From Rhodococcus triatomae BKS 15-14 (lineage in GTDB: Bacteria; Actinomycetota; Actinomycetes; Mycobacteriales; Mycobacteriaceae), in assembly GCA_000341795.1 (NCBI GenBank), contig AODO01000013.1, positions 1 through 64,000 of the forward strand: 64,000 bases of DNA. The letters are read 5' to 3'. Made by a program: the position numbers and the translations under genes. Within the stretch, counting starts at the first letter, position 1, and every line of letters starts with the position of its first letter. Shown piece by piece: positions 1 to 8,427 of the stretch. Below the pieces are notes generated by a model, which saw only the letters and a list, made by a program, of their open reading frames with translations, ran no database searches and was not told the origin of the DNA.

Positions 1-72
1 GACGTGTACACCTGCCCCGCCGTAGATCTCCGGTGGGTATTCCCTGGTCATCATCGCCACACGCACGCGCAT
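1..72 (-). CDS. glgA: Glycogen synthase / GlgM-type glycosyltransferase, N-terminal part only
   Basis: Only the first 24 codons are in the window, read leftward from ATG at 72. They give MRVRVAMMTREYPPE followed by a YGGAGVHV loop, the usual N-terminus of actinobacterial GT5/GT4 glycogen synthases; that loop contacts the sugar nucleotide. Known enzymes of this family use ADP-glucose, either to elongate alpha-glucan or, in mycobacteria, to make maltose-1-phosphate. The gene is divergent from glgC, which makes ADP-glucose, the same arrangement as Rv1212c/Rv1213. The rest of the gene lies to the left of the window. Confidence 0.85.
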   Translation of the reverse strand, partial: MRVRVAMMTREYPPEIYGGAGVHV

Positions 73-161
73 AACGTAACCGTCGGGCGGGGAACCGGCC
101 ACCGCACCACCACGCTCCCGGCGTGATGCCGGTTGCGCTGGCGGGGGCAGGGTGCTGCCGA

Positions 162-167
162 TAGGTT
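162..167 (+). promoter_or_regulatory. -10 element of glgC (leaderless)
   Basis: TAGGTT (TANNNT form) ends 6 bases before the GTG start at 174. No Shine-Dalgarno sequence fits between them, so the transcript probably begins at the start codon. Confidence 0.5.
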
Positions 168-173
168 GGCAGG

Positions 174-1388
174 GTGAGGAGCCAGCCGCACGTGCTTGGA
201 ATAGTGCTCGCCGGGGGCGAGGGGAAACGCCTGTATCCCCTGACGGCCGACCGGGCGAAGCCTGCCGTCCCGTTCGGTGGGGCCTACCGGCTCATCGACT
301 TCGTGTTGAGCAACCTCGTCAACGCGGGCTACCTCAGGATCTGCGTTCTCACGCAGTACAAGTCGCACTCCCTCGACCGCCACATCTCCCAGACGTGGCG
401 ATTGTCGGGATTCGCCGGTGAGTACATCACCCCGGTGCCCGCGCAGCAGCGGCTCGGCCCGCGCTGGTACACCGGGAGCGCGGACGCCATCCTGCAGTCG
501 CTCAACCTCGTCTACGACGAGGATCCCGAGTACATCGTCGTGTTCGGCGCCGACCACGTGTACCGGATGGACCCCGAGCAGATGGTGCGCCACCACATCG
601 AGTCCGGGGCCGGGGTCACCGTCGCGGGGATCCGGGTGCCGCGCAGCGAGGCCTTCGCGTTCGGCTGCATCGACTCCGACGAGTCGGGCCGCATCACCCA
701 GTTCCTGGAGAAGCCCGCGCACCCGCCCGGCACCCCGGACGACCCGAACGTGACCTTCGCGTCGATGGGCAACTACGTGTTCACCACCAAGGTGCTCGTC
801 GACGCGATCCGCGCCGATTCCGAGAACCCGGACTCCGACCACGACATGGGCGGCGACATCATTCCGCAGCTCGTCCGGGAGGGCGCGGCGCACGTCTACG
901 ACTTCGCGGACAACGTCGTGCCTGGCGCCACCGATCGCGACCGCGGCTACTGGCGGGACGTCGGCACCATCGACGCCTTCTACGAGGCGCACATGGACCT
1001 GGTGTCGGTGCACCCGGTGTTCAACCTCTACAACCGGCGCTGGCCGATCCGCGGCGCCGCCGAGAACCTTGCCCCGGCGAAGTTCGTGCAGGGTGGCCTC
1101 GCGCAGGAGTCGATCGTCGGGTCGGGGTGCATCCTGTCCGCGGCGACGGTCCGCAATTCCGTGCTCAGCTCCAACGTGATGGTCGACGACGGCGCGACCG
1201 TCGAGGGCAGCGTCCTGATGCCGGGCGTGCGGATCGGCAAGGGCGCCGTCGTGCGCCGGGCGATCCTCGACAAGAACGTCGTCGTCGGCGAGGGCGAGAT
1301 CATCGGCGTCGACATCGACCGCGACAAGCAGCGGTTCGCGGTGAGCAACGGCGGTGTCGTGACCGTGGGCAAGGGCATCTGGATCTGA
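174..1388 (+). CDS. glgC: Glucose-1-phosphate adenylyltransferase (ADP-glucose pyrophosphorylase)
   Basis: This 404-residue protein makes ADP-glucose from ATP and glucose-1-phosphate, the committed step of glycogen and maltose-1-phosphate synthesis. The N-terminal nucleotidyltransferase domain begins with the LAGGEGKRL loop (residues 12-20). It carries the [10 protein letters not shown] segment and the GADHVYRMD substrate region. Repeats resembling a left-handed beta helix ([25 protein letters not shown]) make up the last 120 residues, as in the whole GlgC family. Length is normal. The GTG start at 174 gives the conserved [15 protein letters not shown] start and sits 6 bases after a TAGGTT hexamer, so the mRNA is probably leaderless. 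It is divergent from glgA; the 101-base gap holds both promoters. Confidence 0.97.
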   Translation: MRSQPHVLGIVLAGGEGKRLYPLTADRAKPAVPFGGAYRLIDFVLSNLVNAGYLRICVLTQYKSHSLDRHISQTWRLSGFAGEYITPVPAQQRLGPRWYTGSADAILQSLNLVYDEDPEYIVVFGADHVYRMDPEQMVRHHIESGAGVTVAGIRVPRSEAFAFGCIDSDESGRITQFLEKPAHPPGTPDDPNVTFASMGNYVFTTKVLVDAIRADSENPDSDHDMGGDIIPQLVREGAAHVYDFADNVVPGATDRDRGYWRDVGTIDAFYEAHMDLVSVHPVFNLYNRRWPIRGAAENLAPAKFVQGGLAQESIVGSGCILSAATVRNSVLSSNVMVDDGATVEGSVLMPGVRIGKGAVVRRAILDKNVVVGEGEIIGVDIDRDKQRFAVSNGGVVTVGKGIWI

Positions 1389-1475
1389 CCGCTGCTGTGG
1401 TCACGCGAGTGATGCACTTGTCGCCGTGGGTGTCTCGGATGAGTAACGACGATACCGCGGAAGCGGCGAACCTGG

Positions 1476-1504
1476 TTGAATTGGAATTCTCAGAGGCGTA
1501 ATGG
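1476..1504 (+). promoter_or_regulatory. Candidate sigma-70-type promoter upstream of the 1601 gene
   Basis: TTGAAT (1476-1481) and TAATGG (1499-1504) are separated by 17 bases. They lie in the 212-base gap before the 1601 gene and would give a leader of about 90 bases. The -10 lacks the final T, so this is only a candidate. Confidence 0.3.
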
Positions 1505-1600
1505 ATTTCGAAGGCATTAGGGTCTGATCTCGGTCCGTCCGGCCGCCGTTTTCCCGGGCCGGTGGCACCGTTGTGCAGGCCCTGGAATTCGGGATGCGCG

Positions 1601-2425
1601 ATGATCGAAGCAGTGCTGCGGGGCCCCGGTCGCAAGGCCGCTCACCCCCGACCGGAGTCACCCCCGCGTGCCGAGGAGGAGGGTGGTGCGGCGGATGCCG
1701 CCGCCCCTCCGGAGTCCGACAGGGTTCGCGCCGCGCCCGACCTCGGCGCCACCCCGGCGCCGGACGCCGACGGGTCACTGGCCCCGGCGGGCTGGTACCC
1801 ACCGGCGGGGAACCCGTGGCACCGCCGCCGCACCCGGCTGTCCCGCCGGCAATGGGCGCTCGGCATCGTGTCGGTGCTCGTCGTCGTCGGCGCCGTATTC
1901 GGTGCGCCGAGGCTGTGGACGGAGATGACCCGCGGATGGGAGGCGGTCCTGCGTCCGGCGGACCCGGCGGAGGAGAACCGAATCAGTCCGGTCTCCCCGC
2001 CGCCCGCGCCACCCGAACCGGGTGCGGTCGCGCCCGGTCCCGTGCACACGGGACTGCCGGGCAGCGCCGGCGCGGTCACGGGTGTCGCGCTCTCCTTCGC
2101 CGACGGGGCGTGTGCACCGGGAGGTCCGTGCACCATGCGGGTCGACGTCGATCTCGACCCGGCTGCGAACGTCCCCGCGGTGACGTGGAACCTCACCGTC
2201 CACGACAGGTGTACGGGTGCGGTCGTGCCCGGACCCGACGTCACCGTCCCGGTCGCGCCCCGCGCGCGCGAGGCGTACGGGCTCGCCGGCGCGGTGCTGC
2301 CGCAGTCGGGGGCCATCGGGCTCGCCGCGGTGACCACCGCTCCGGCGGCGGCCGCATCGGAGCCCGTCCTTCTGCCCGCGGAGAACGCCGGCTGCCCGCC
2401 CGAGGGCAGCAATGCAGGCCGATAA
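1601..2425 (+). CDS. Single-pass membrane protein of unknown function, upstream of and overlapping rodA-pbp
   Basis: I do not recognise a family for this 274-residue protein. Residues 1-85 are polar, rich in Pro, Ala and Glu, and end in a basic stretch (RRRTRLSRRQW). A hydrophobic helix spans about residues 86-104. The remaining 170 residues would lie outside the membrane and include four or more cysteines (CAPGGPC, DRC, AGC) that could form disulfides, with a Pro-rich linker after the helix. The ATG at 1601 is preferred over an in-frame GTG at 1562 because the extra residues look like non-coding translation. Its last 14 bases overlap the start of the RodA-PBP fusion gene, so the two are probably cotranslated. 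An accessory role in septal or lateral wall synthesis is an inference from that coupling. Confidence 0.75.
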   Translation: MIEAVLRGPGRKAAHPRPESPPRAEEEGGAADAAAPPESDRVRAAPDLGATPAPDADGSLAPAGWYPPAGNPWHRRRTRLSRRQWALGIVSVLVVVGAVFGAPRLWTEMTRGWEAVLRPADPAEENRISPVSPPPAPPEPGAVAPGPVHTGLPGSAGAVTGVALSFADGACAPGGPCTMRVDVDLDPAANVPAVTWNLTVHDRCTGAVVPGPDVTVPVAPRAREAYGLAGAVLPQSGAIGLAAVTTAPAAAASEPVLLPAENAGCPPEGSNAGR

Positions 2426-5243
2426 GCGCGTATCCGACCCGTGGCTGGTGACGGCTGCCGTCGTCCTGGTCCTGCTCGGCCTGCTCAACCTCGTCTCCAC
2501 GGGCATGACCTCGTATGCGCTGCGGCACTCCGCCTTCGCGGTGGTCGGGCTCGTCGCGATGTGGGCGACGTCGCGGGTACGGATCAGCACCTTCGGCCGG
2601 ATCGGGTGGGCGGTACTGGGGCTGTCGGTGCTGCTGCTCGCCGCGGTCCCGCTGGTCGGTGTCACGACGATGGGCGCACAACGCTGGCTCGATTTCGGGC
2701 TGTTCACCGTGCAGCCGTCGGAACTGACCAAGCTCGGGCTGGTGCTGATGCCGGCCGCCGTCCTCGCCGCCGGGTACAGCCTGCGACGACTCGCGGCGGT
2801 ACTGCTGGCGGCCGCCGTGCCGATCGCGCTGGTCGCGATCCAGCCCGACCTGTCGACCGCCGTCGTTCTGGTCGCGACGGTGGCGCTCATGCTGATTCTC
2901 GCCCGGGTGCCGCTTCGTCCGATGCTTCCGCTGCTCGCGATCGGGATCGTGTCGGTGCCGCTCGCGGTGCTCTTCCTGCGGCCGTACCAGCTCGAACGGA
3001 TCCACGTCTTCCTCTCCGGTGACGGCGGCGACCCCCAGGGCTCGGGGTGGGCCTCCGCGCAGGCGGACATCGCGGTCGGCAGCGGCGGGCTGTGGGGTCT
3101 GGGCCGGGAGCCGCGCTACGACCTGCGATCGGGGTACCTGCCGGAATCGGAGCACGACCTCGCGTTCGCGAGCCTGGTCTACGGCTGGGGACTCGTCGCG
3201 GGCATCGTGGTGGTAGCGGCGGTGGTGGTGATCGTGTGGCGGTCCACGGTCGCCGCGCGGCTCGCCAGGAGCCGCGAGGCAGCCCTGGTCGCCGCGGGGA
3301 TCGGCGGGTTGTTCGGGGTGCAGGCAGTCGCGTCGATCGGGGCGAGTCTGTCGGTGCTGCCGCAGACCGGCATGCCGATCCCGCTGTTCAGTTACGGCGG
3401 CACGGTCGGGATCGTGTCGTTCGTGGCGATCGGCCTGGTGCTTGCGGTGCGCCGCGACGGAGTCACCCGGCAACTGTGGGCGACCGAGCCGCCACGCCGT
3501 CGCCGTCCGCGCGGGGTGGCGACGGGAGCGCTCGCGGTGACGGCGGCTCTGGTGGCGATGTCCGTCTCGGCGTGGCAGCTGCAGAGCGAGCGCGGTCCGG
3601 AGTTGCGGGCGGCGAGCGACGTCCAGATGATGCGCTGCATCCGGCTGCCCGCCGAACGCGGAAACATCCTCGACCGCACCGGGACACCGGTCGCGAACAA
3701 CGTCGCCGAGTACACCGTCGCGGTCGTGCCGGGCATGTTCGACGCCACCGACGCCGCGCTGCACGCCCGGCTCGCCGCCCTGCTCGCCGTCCCACCGGAG
3801 CGCCTGACCGAGATGCTGCGCGAACGGGGCGACGGGCTGCAGGTGGTGCTCGCCCGGGTCGGACCGGAACAGGCCCGAGCGGTCGTGGACGCGAACCTGC
3901 CGTGGGTGCTGGTGTACCCGACGGGCCGACGCCAGTACCCCCAGGGTTCGCTGCTCGCGTCCGTACTGGGATACGTGGGGGTCGCGGACACCGACGACAT
4001 GCAGCGCTGGCAGAACCTTCCGCTCGGGTCGCGGGTCGGCAAGGCGGGCCTCGAGAAGCAGTACGACGCGCTGCTGCGCGGCACCGACGGCAAACAGTGC
4101 GTCTACGTCGACCCGTCCGGGAACCCGGTCGCGACGGCCGAGCGCGTAGACCCGGTGCACGGTCACGACCTGCGGCTGAACCTCGACGTCGGCATGCAAC
4201 AGGTCGCCACGGACGCGCTGGTGGAGGCGATGAAGACGAGCGGGGGAGACGTCGGTGCCGTGGTGGTGATGGACCCACGGACCGGTGCGGTGCTGACGCT
4301 CGCCAGCGTCCCGAGCTACGACAACAACGTGTACGGTCCGCCGGTCGACGCGGTCGCACTGGCCGCGCAGACCAACACCACCGGGCCCGGCCGGATGCTG
4401 AACCACGCCGTCCAGACCGCTGCGCCACCCGGTTCGACCTTCAAGATCGTCGTCGCGTCGTCCAATGCACAGTTCGGGGTGGTCCCACCGGATCAGCAGC
4501 TGGCGGGTGGAGCGGCGTACACATACGGCGGGCACACGTTCGCGAACTGGCAGCCGATGGGTCCGAACAGTCTGGTTGGCGCCATCCAGTGGTCCGACAA
4601 CGTCTACTTCTACCAACTCGGCGAACGCCTCGGCCCCGAGCGAATGGCCACCACGGCACGCGAACTCGGCGTCGGCAGCCCGTCGGGAGTCGATCTGCCC
4701 GCGGAGTCGCCGGGCTTCCTCGGCACCCCGGAGAACGTCGGAGAGATCGGTGGAACCTGGTATCCCGGTTCGACTCTGCTGATGGGCATCGGTCAGGGCA
4801 CCGTCATCGCCACCCCGATGCAGGTGGCGCGCTGGACGTCCGGGATCGCGACGGGTGCGATGGTCGTGCCGCAGCTTGCCGCGGGGTACGGCCCGGACGG
4901 GAGCGTCGTACTGCCGACAGCGCCGCCGACCCGCCTGTCGTTCGCCGACCTGCTCGGACCGGTCCGCGCCGGCATGCGGGCGTCCGCCGCGGCCGGGACC
5001 GCGGGTCAGCTTGCAACGCTGCCGATCACGGCCGGCGCCAAGACCGGGACCGCGGAGGATCCGTCGGCCCCCGGCCAGGGCCGCAACGCCGGCCTGAACG
5101 CCTGGTTCTCGGCGGTTGCGCCGTTCGAGGCACCGGAGATCGTGGTGACCGCACTCGTCCGTGGCGGCGGATTCGGTTCGGCGACATCGGGTCCGGTCGT
5201 GAAGAAGGTGTTCGAGTACTTCCTGGCGCATCGGGGACGCTGA
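2412..5243 (+). CDS. RodA/FtsW-type glycosyltransferase fused to a class B penicillin-binding protein
   Basis: One 943-residue chain joins the two enzymes that usually form a SEDS-bPBP pair. Residues 1-350 are a multi-pass SEDS peptidoglycan polymerase, with the family segments GAQRWLDFG..QPSELTKL, QPDLSTAVV and PESEHDLAFA. A further membrane helix at about 372-390 leads into a class B transpeptidase. All three penicillin-binding motifs are intact: SxxK at S675-K678, SDN at 728-730 and KTGT at 877-880. The protein should polymerise and cross-link peptidoglycan at the outer face of the membrane. In mycobacteria rodA and pbpA are separate adjacent genes in the pknAB cluster; this fused copy is at a different locus, beside a small membrane protein and an MreB-like gene, so it is probably an additional synthase. 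The start overlaps the upstream gene by 14 bases. Confidence 0.93.
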   Translation: MQADKRVSDPWLVTAAVVLVLLGLLNLVSTGMTSYALRHSAFAVVGLVAMWATSRVRISTFGRIGWAVLGLSVLLLAAVPLVGVTTMGAQRWLDFGLFTVQPSELTKLGLVLMPAAVLAAGYSLRRLAAVLLAAAVPIALVAIQPDLSTAVVLVATVALMLILARVPLRPMLPLLAIGIVSVPLAVLFLRPYQLERIHVFLSGDGGDPQGSGWASAQADIAVGSGGLWGLGREPRYDLRSGYLPESEHDLAFASLVYGWGLVAGIVVVAAVVVIVWRSTVAARLARSREAALVAAGIGGLFGVQAVASIGASLSVLPQTGMPIPLFSYGGTVGIVSFVAIGLVLAVRRDGVTRQLWATEPPRRRRPRGVATGALAVTAALVAMSVSAWQLQSERGPELRAASDVQMMRCIRLPAERGNILDRTGTPVANNVAEYTVAVVPGMFDATDAALHARLAALLAVPPERLTEMLRERGDGLQVVLARVGPEQARAVVDANLPWVLVYPTGRRQYPQGSLLASVLGYVGVADTDDMQRWQNLPLGSRVGKAGLEKQYDALLRGTDGKQCVYVDPSGNPVATAERVDPVHGHDLRLNLDVGMQQVATDALVEAMKTSGGDVGAVVVMDPRTGAVLTLASVPSYDNNVYGPPVDAVALAAQTNTTGPGRMLNHAVQTAAPPGSTFKIVVASSNAQFGVVPPDQQLAGGAAYTYGGHTFANWQPMGPNSLVGAIQWSDNVYFYQLGERLGPERMATTARELGVGSPSGVDLPAESPGFLGTPENVGEIGGTWYPGSTLLMGIGQGTVIATPMQVARWTSGIATGAMVVPQLAAGYGPDGSVVLPTAPPTRLSFADLLGPVRAGMRASAAAGTAGQLATLPITAGAKTGTAEDPSAPGQGRNAGLNAWFSAVAPFEAPEIVVTALVRGGGFGSATSGPVVKKVFEYFLAHRGR

Positions 5244-5254
5244 CCGGCCGAACG

Positions 5255-5293
5255 ACCGCAGGAGCCCGGCCGGGAAGGCCGGGCCCCTGCGGT
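5255..5293. terminator. Bidirectional intrinsic terminator
   Basis: ACCGCAGG..GCCCGGCC pairs with GGCCGGGC..CCTGCGGT around a 5-base loop, giving two 8-bp stems separated by one mismatch. It lies between the convergent rodA-pbp and mreB-like genes and is followed by GGGTTT on the + strand. Confidence 0.85.
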
Positions 5294-5298
5294 GGGTT

Positions 5299-6285
5299 TC
5301 AGCTGTAGGCGGCGACGACCTCGGGATGGTTCAGGCAGGCGGCGGTGCCCTCGGCAACGCACGTGACCGGGCGCTCGGCCATCTTGACGCCGATGCCGAG
5401 CGAGTCCTCGAGCATCTGCGACATGCCGCGCATCAGGGTGCCGCCGCCGATGCCGAGCACACCCTCCGACATCACGTCGCCGACCGCCTGCGGTGGCAGG
5501 TCCTCGAGACAGGCGGACAAGGTCTGCACGATCCCGGTTGCGGTGGGCCGCAAGGCTTCCGAGATCTCTTCCGCACGCAACTGCACCATCCTGGCCCGAC
5601 CGGAGACCGCGTCGCGCCCTTCGACCGTCATGGCCTGGCCGTCGGAGTTGTCGGGGATGCCCACTTTCGCACGCTCGGCGGTCAGCTCGCCGACGATGAT
5701 CCGATGCTCGTCGCGCAGGTAGTGGTAGAGAGCACTCGTCAACTCGTCACCCGCCAGTCGGCAGCTGCGGTGCGAGAGGATCCCGCCGTAGCAGAACGCG
5801 GTGATCTCCGATGTGCCGCCGCCGATGTCGACCACCATGTGCGCGCGGGGCTCGAGCGGATTCATGCCGCTGCCCAGCGCACCCGCGACCGGCACCGGGA
5901 CGAGGGCCACCTTGCGCATCCCGGCCTCGTGCGCGACCTCGACGAGCGCGCGCCGTTCGAGGGTGGTGGCGCCCACCGGCACCGCGACGACGCCCTTGGG
6001 GCGCACGCCGTAGCGTCCGTGTGGCGCGACTCGTCGGATGACGGCGGTGACGAACGCGCGCGCGGAGTCGAGATCCGCGATCACCCCGTCCCGCATCGGC
6101 CGCACCGACGACACCCCCTCCGGTGTCCGTCCGACCAGATCGTGTGCGTCGCCGCCGATCGCGAGGGCGCGGTTCGGATCCTTGGAACGAACCAGCATGA
6201 ACGACGGCTCGTTCAGGACGATGCCTTCGTCGGGCGTGCCGACCACGGTGTTGGTCGTGCCGATATCGATACCCAGTCCACCCAC
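5299..6285 (-). CDS. MreB-like actin-fold ATPase
   Basis: A 328-residue protein of the MreB/Hsp70 actin fold. It shows the phosphate-1 loop (GIDIGTTNT, residues 5-13), a phosphate-2 loop (VVDIGGGTSEI) and the adenosine motif (GIGGGTLMRGM). Length and spacing fit MreB (about 340 residues) rather than DnaK. MreB filaments guide lateral wall synthesis in many rods, but tip-growing Mycobacteriales generally lack or do not need it, so the role here is open. The GTG at 6285 is chosen because GGAGG lies 5 bases upstream (6291-6295) and the product starts MGGLGIDIG; longer frames add unrelated residues. It faces the RodA-PBP fusion tail to tail, and a functional link between them is an inference from position. 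Confidence 0.85.
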   Translation of the reverse strand: MGGLGIDIGTTNTVVGTPDEGIVLNEPSFMLVRSKDPNRALAIGGDAHDLVGRTPEGVSSVRPMRDGVIADLDSARAFVTAVIRRVAPHGRYGVRPKGVVAVPVGATTLERRALVEVAHEAGMRKVALVPVPVAGALGSGMNPLEPRAHMVVDIGGGTSEITAFCYGGILSHRSCRLAGDELTSALYHYLRDEHRIIVGELTAERAKVGIPDNSDGQAMTVEGRDAVSGRARMVQLRAEEISEALRPTATGIVQTLSACLEDLPPQAVGDVMSEGVLGIGGGTLMRGMSQMLEDSLGIGVKMAERPVTCVAEGTAACLNHPEVVAAYS

Positions 6286-6435
6286 GTCGACCTCCGAGAG
6301 GTGTTCGAGCGAGATGACGACAATCGTGTCAATCGTAGGAGGGGGACAGGGGTTTCGTTTCCCAATGCGCGGCACACCGGGAACCGAGACCGGTCTGCAA
6401 CCGTGTTCGCCCCGAACCGTGACCTCGGATACGGG

Positions 6436-7116
6436 CTAGGTGCGCGATGCGCAGAGCAGCCCGTCCCCGACTGGCAGCAGCACCTTCGTCAGACGGTCGT
6501 CCTCCGCGATCGCGCGGGCCGCGGCCCGCACCGCGAGCGTGACGGAGTCGCGCGCGGCCGGATCCGCCACCCGGCCACCGAGCAGCGCGTTGTGGAAGAC
6601 GATGACGCCGCCGGGACGCAGCAGTCGGACGCCCTGCTCGACGTACAGCGGGTGGTCGGCGGGAACGGTGTCGACGAACACCAGATCGTAGGAGCTGTCC
6701 GCGAGCCTCGGCAGCACGTCGAGCCCCCATCCGTTGATCAGGCGCGTCCGTCCGGTCGCGATCGACGCCGCGCGAAACGCCTCCTTGGCGGCGCGCTGGT
6801 GCTCGGGCTCGGGGTCGATGGTGGTGAGCACTCCGTCCGGTCGCATCCCGTCGAGGAGCCACAGCCCGCTCACCCCTGCTCCGGTGCCGATCTCGACGAC
6901 CGTGCGGGCGCCGAGCATCTGGGCGAACAGGCTCAGCAGCGCCCCGACCGACGGGGGCACGGGATCGGCACCGAGGTCCTCGGCCCGCTCACGCGCGGAA
7001 ACGAGGACGTCGTCCTCCAGGACGGACTCCTCGGTGTGGGCCAGCATCTGGTCGCCGTTGGTGTGCACGAGCACGAGGTTATCGCTGTCGCGGTCCGGGC
7101 GTGTCGAGGCGCGCAC
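6436..7116 (-). CDS. SAM-dependent O-methyltransferase (Rv1220c type)
   Basis: A 226-residue class I methyltransferase of the O-methyltransferase 3 family. The SAM-binding loop is [16 protein letters not shown], followed by the acidic TTIDPEPEH segment and the metal-site region YDLVFVD and [11 protein letters not shown]. The closest relative I recognise is Rv1220c, which also sits divergently next to sigE. Its substrate is unknown. The start is uncertain: ATG at 7116 is the longest choice, but a start at the MLAHTEES methionine (about residue 24) would match the length of relatives better. It shares a 244-base gap with sigE. Confidence 0.85.
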   Translation of the reverse strand: MRASTRPDRDSDNLVLVHTNGDQMLAHTEESVLEDDVLVSARERAEDLGADPVPPSVGALLSLFAQMLGARTVVEIGTGAGVSGLWLLDGMRPDGVLTTIDPEPEHQRAAKEAFRAASIATGRTRLINGWGLDVLPRLADSSYDLVFVDTVPADHPLYVEQGVRLLRPGGVIVFHNALLGGRVADPAARDSVTLAVRAAARAIAEDDRLTKVLLPVGDGLLCASRT

Positions 7117-7264
7117 TCTCGACCCCCGGGGGTGATCCGCGGACGGGACATTCTCAGCCGCAACTCAGGTTGCTCACACGTCCCACACACGCCGTTCGAG
7201 CACAGTGTGGACACAACCTGATCAGCGAACGTGAGATCAGCAGGCAGCAGGAAGTGGCAGCGTC

Positions 7265-7291
7265 GGGAACAAACCGGACACCCCAGGAGTT
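7265..7291 (+). promoter_or_regulatory. Candidate ECF-type (SigE/SigH-like) promoter of sigE
   Basis: GGGAAC at 7265-7270 is followed 18 bases later by GTT at 7289-7291. This resembles the GGGAAY / CGTT promoters read by mycobacterial SigE and SigH. Its position 70 bases before sigE fits autoregulation, but the base before GTT is A rather than C. Confidence 0.4.
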
Positions 7292-7360
7292 GTCAGGGAA
7301 CAAGAGCGCGGTCCGCGCCGCCGCTTCCAGCCGTCCCGAGCAGGAGGTTCATCCATCTCG

Positions 7361-7996
7361 ATGGTCAACGCCCCGTCCGACGTCGACACCACATCCGCCG
7401 ACTTCGACTCCGATCCCGTCCTCAGCGGTACCGCCGCGTTCGACGCCAGCGGAGACCAGTCGGCGATGCCGTCCTGGGACGAACTCGTACGCGAGCACGG
7501 CGACCGCGTGTACCGGCTCGCCTACCGTCTGTCCGGCAATGCGCAGGACGCGGAGGACCTGACGCAGGACACCTTCATCAGGGTGTTCCGCTCGCTGTCG
7601 AACTACCAGGCGGGCACCTTCGAGGGGTGGCTGCACCGCATCACCACGAACCTGTTCCTGGACATGGTGCGCCGGCGCAACCGCATCAAGATGGAGGCAC
7701 TGCCCGAGGACTACGAGCGGGTGCCGTCGCAGAACCCGAACCCCGAGCAGGTGTTCCACGACGCCCGGCTCGACCCCGACCTCCAGGACGCGTTGGACTC
7801 CCTGGCGCCCGAGTTCCGTGCCGCAGTCGTACTGTGTGACGTCGAAGGTCTGTCCTACGAGGAGATCGGTGCCACACTGGGCGTCAAGCTCGGGACCGTG
7901 CGCAGCCGGATCCACCGCGGACGTCAGGCGTTGCGCGATCATCTGACCGCGGCGCAGGCCGGGCGTGAGCTCGAGACAGGAACGACAGTCGCGTGA
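7361..7996 (+). CDS. sigE: ECF sigma factor SigE (envelope stress)
   Basis: A 211-residue extracytoplasmic-function sigma factor. Region 2 lies at about residues 38-110 ([18 protein letters not shown], then [16 protein letters not shown]) and region 4 at about 145-200 ([23 protein letters not shown] helix-turn-helix). In mycobacteria SigE directs the response to cell-wall, detergent and heat stress and is held inactive by RseA. The gene order sigE-rseA-htrA-tatB matches Rv1221-Rv1224. The start is the ATG at 7361; an AGGAGG at 7341-7346 is 14 bases away, farther than ideal, so initiation may be weak or another start may be used. The acidic 35-residue N-terminal extension is typical of SigE. 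Confidence 0.95.
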   Translation: MVNAPSDVDTTSADFDSDPVLSGTAAFDASGDQSAMPSWDELVREHGDRVYRLAYRLSGNAQDAEDLTQDTFIRVFRSLSNYQAGTFEGWLHRITTNLFLDMVRRRNRIKMEALPEDYERVPSQNPNPEQVFHDARLDPDLQDALDSLAPEFRAAVVLCDVEGLSYEEIGATLGVKLGTVRSRIHRGRQALRDHLTAAQAGRELETGTTVA

Positions 7997-8013
7997 GTGT
8001 GCAGGAGGAGCGG

Positions 8014-8364
8014 ATGACGCAGGGCCGCGGACCTCGCCGGTTCGGTTCCACGGAACATCTGGCCAGCGAGGCGGTAGCCGCCTACGTCGACGGCGAACTG
8101 CAGATGAATGCCTACCTCAGGGCCTCCCAGCACCTGTCCGTGTGCGGGGAGTGCGCGGCCGCCGTCGATGCCCAGCAGCACGCCCGGGTCGCGCTCCGGC
8201 AGTCCGGTGAGATCACCATGCCCGTGTCACTGCTCGGCATCCTCAGCCGGATTCCGACCTGCCAGCCCACCGAGGACGCGGCCCCCGACACCGCCCGGGC
8301 CGGGCGTCGCTCCGCGTTCCCTTCCTCCTCGTACTCGCTGACGACGTGGCGTCGTCGCCGCTGA
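8014..8364 (+). CDS. rseA: Zinc-associated anti-sigma factor RseA
   Basis: A 116-residue soluble anti-sigma factor of the ZAS family. The signature HLSVCGEC (HxxxCxxC) is present, with an upstream Glu/Asp-rich helix (EAVAAYVDGEL). By analogy with Rv1222 it binds SigE and releases it when phosphorylated or oxidised. The ATG at 8014 is preferred: AGGAGG at 8003-8008 lies 5 bases upstream, 17 bases after the sigE stop. A GTG at 7993 overlapping the sigE stop (GTGA) would add seven residues. The C-terminal third is low-complexity and basic. Confidence 0.9.
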   Translation: MTQGRGPRRFGSTEHLASEAVAAYVDGELQMNAYLRASQHLSVCGECAAAVDAQQHARVALRQSGEITMPVSLLGILSRIPTCQPTEDAAPDTARAGRRSAFPSSSYSLTTWRRRR

Positions 8365-8414
8365 CACGGCGGACCCGGCACCCCGCGCCCGTCGGTGGCG
8401 CGGTGCCCGTCGGT

Positions 8415-8420
8415 GATACT
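8415..8420 (+). promoter_or_regulatory. -10-like element before htrA
   Basis: GATACT ends 7 bases before the GTG start at 8428. It is an imperfect form of the TANNNT elements seen at leaderless genes in this window. Confidence 0.35.
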
Positions 8421-8427
8421 GGGTGCC

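Noticed and set aside
2241-5231. A 996-codon open frame on the minus strand across the RodA-PBP gene
   Set aside because: It is rich in Arg, His, Gly and Asp with no domain, and the + strand frame has complete SEDS and PBP motifs. It is a GC-rich shadow.
5299-6285. MreB-like gene considered as a DnaK/Hsp70 chaperone
   Set aside because: At 328 residues it lacks the substrate-binding domain, and the phosphate and adenosine loops are spaced as in MreB.
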